64,000 bases of DNA from an uncultured Bacilli bacterium (lineage in GTDB: Bacteria; Bacillota_I; Bacilli_A; RF39; UBA660), in contig CAKPMY010000001.1 of NCBI GenBank assembly GCA_934168245.1, positions 124,001 through 188,000 on the forward strand, read 5' to 3'. Below, in pieces: positions 63,655-64,000 of this stretch (position 1 is the stretch's first letter; each line of letters begins with the position of its first letter). The notes under the pieces were generated by a model that did no database searches, was not told the DNA's origin, and saw only the letters and a program-made list of their open reading frames with translations. Both the position numbers and the translations under genes were made by a program.

Positions 63655-63948
63655 CTAAATTAATTCTAAAATTGCATTTTTTATCTTTTCATCACTAATA
63701 TCTTCAACTAATTTACTCAATTTCTCAGTCTTCTCTTTTAACTTTAAATTATCTTCATAATATTGAAGTTTATCAGTAGTAATCTTTAATTGTTTATGTA
63801 TTGCATTTCGACTAACTCCATAAGAATCAGCCATTTCTCCTAAACTTAAATTATTAAAGTAATAGTTCTCAAAGTATTCTCTCTGTTTATCTGTAAGTAA
63901 CATTCCATATAAATCATATAACTCATTAAAATAAATAACTTCTTCCAT
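63655..63948 (-). CDS. ylxM: YlxM, SRP-associated HTH protein
   Basis: YlxM is a small sigma-70-region-4-like HTH protein that stimulates SRP in Gram-positive bacteria. The 97-residue product has LTDKQREYFENYYFNNLSL and the HTH MADSYGVSRNAIHKQL. Its ribosome site (TAGAGGTA) overlaps the ftsY stop, as in the conserved ftsY-ylxM-ffh cluster. Confidence 0.95.
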   Translation of the reverse strand: MEEVIYFNELYDLYGMLLTDKQREYFENYYFNNLSLGEMADSYGVSRNAIHKQLKITTDKLQYYEDNLKLKEKTEKLSKLVEDISDEKIKNAILELI

Positions 63949-63957
63949 AAAATACCT

Positions 63958-64000
63958 CTACATTAAATCCTTAAATAAACCATATATATACTTTTCAATA
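63958..64000 (-). CDS. ftsY: FtsY, last codons (cut by window edge)
   Basis: Only the end of the SRP receptor gene is in view: IEKYIYGLFKDLM and a TAG. The YGLF-type ending is typical of FtsY, and its place before ylxM fits the usual cluster. Identification depends mostly on that context. Confidence 0.7.
   Translation of the reverse strand, partial: IEKYIYGLFKDLM

Overview
The window looks like chromosome from a spore-forming, low-GC Bacilli bacterium with a compact genome. The evidence is AT-rich sequence throughout, Shine-Dalgarno sites of the AGGAGG type, sigma-A promoters, a T-box leader, Bacillus-like gene blocks (rlmN-prpC-prkC-rsgA, miaB-ricA, ftsY-ylxM-ffh, rpsP-khpA, sufCDSU-B) and clear spore proteins (CotE, SpoVS, a CotD-like coat protein, small YjcZ/SscA-like peptides). 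An uncultured gut Bacilli lineage is my best guess from composition and gene content; no marker here fixes the species. Almost all genes lie on the minus strand. The main plus-strand genes are a frameshifted one near 9.6 kb, a phospholipase-C-like gene, a VanY-type peptidase, a lipoprotein-like gene with hit, and prsA.

Layout. 1-9.5 kb: priA, fmt, rlmN, prpC, prkC, rsgA with three unknown membrane-associated genes interspersed. 9.6-13 kb: a frameshifted membrane gene, an Asn/Gln-rich repeat membrane protein, and a class B sortase coupled to a Val/Pro/Thr-rich membrane protein. 13-16.2 kb: rseP, cdsA, uppS, khpA and rpsP. 16.3-16.6 kb: a GC-rich cassette that resembles the variable region of a diversity-generating retroelement, fused to an HTH-like leader. 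16.7-24 kb: cotE, a phospholipase-like gene, ricA-miaB, two related repeat proteins and an ankyrin protein. 24-28 kb: a YdjGHI-like membrane complex. 28-34.5 kb: serS with T-box, spoVS, a GDSL hydrolase and two D,D-carboxypeptidases. 34.5-37 kb: a thioester-domain adhesin with its own sortase. 37-46.9 kb: nucleoside phosphorylase, a short ssb, the suf Fe-S operon and unknown proteins. 47-54.8 kb: hit, two tiny spore-type peptides, prsA, recX, rpoZ, a pyrophosphatase-like gene, an orphan Dam methylase and an esterase. 58-64 kb: Fic, ffh, an HD hydrolase, a HerA-like ATPase, ylxM and the end of ftsY.

The most striking feature lies at 54.8-57.9 kb. A CotD-like spore coat gene is cut in two by a 2.7 kb element that encodes a large serine recombinase, a small translationally coupled protein and a Bro-N/DinD-like protein. 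Both junctions carry the same 5 bp (ACAAG on the gene strand), and joining the two gene parts across it restores one in-frame 115-residue coat protein. The arrangement matches that of skin-type elements, which are excised from the mother-cell chromosome during sporulation. A sigma-E-like promoter can be proposed in front of the recombinase. I therefore read the element as a minimal sporulation intervening element; programmed excision is inference from sequence.
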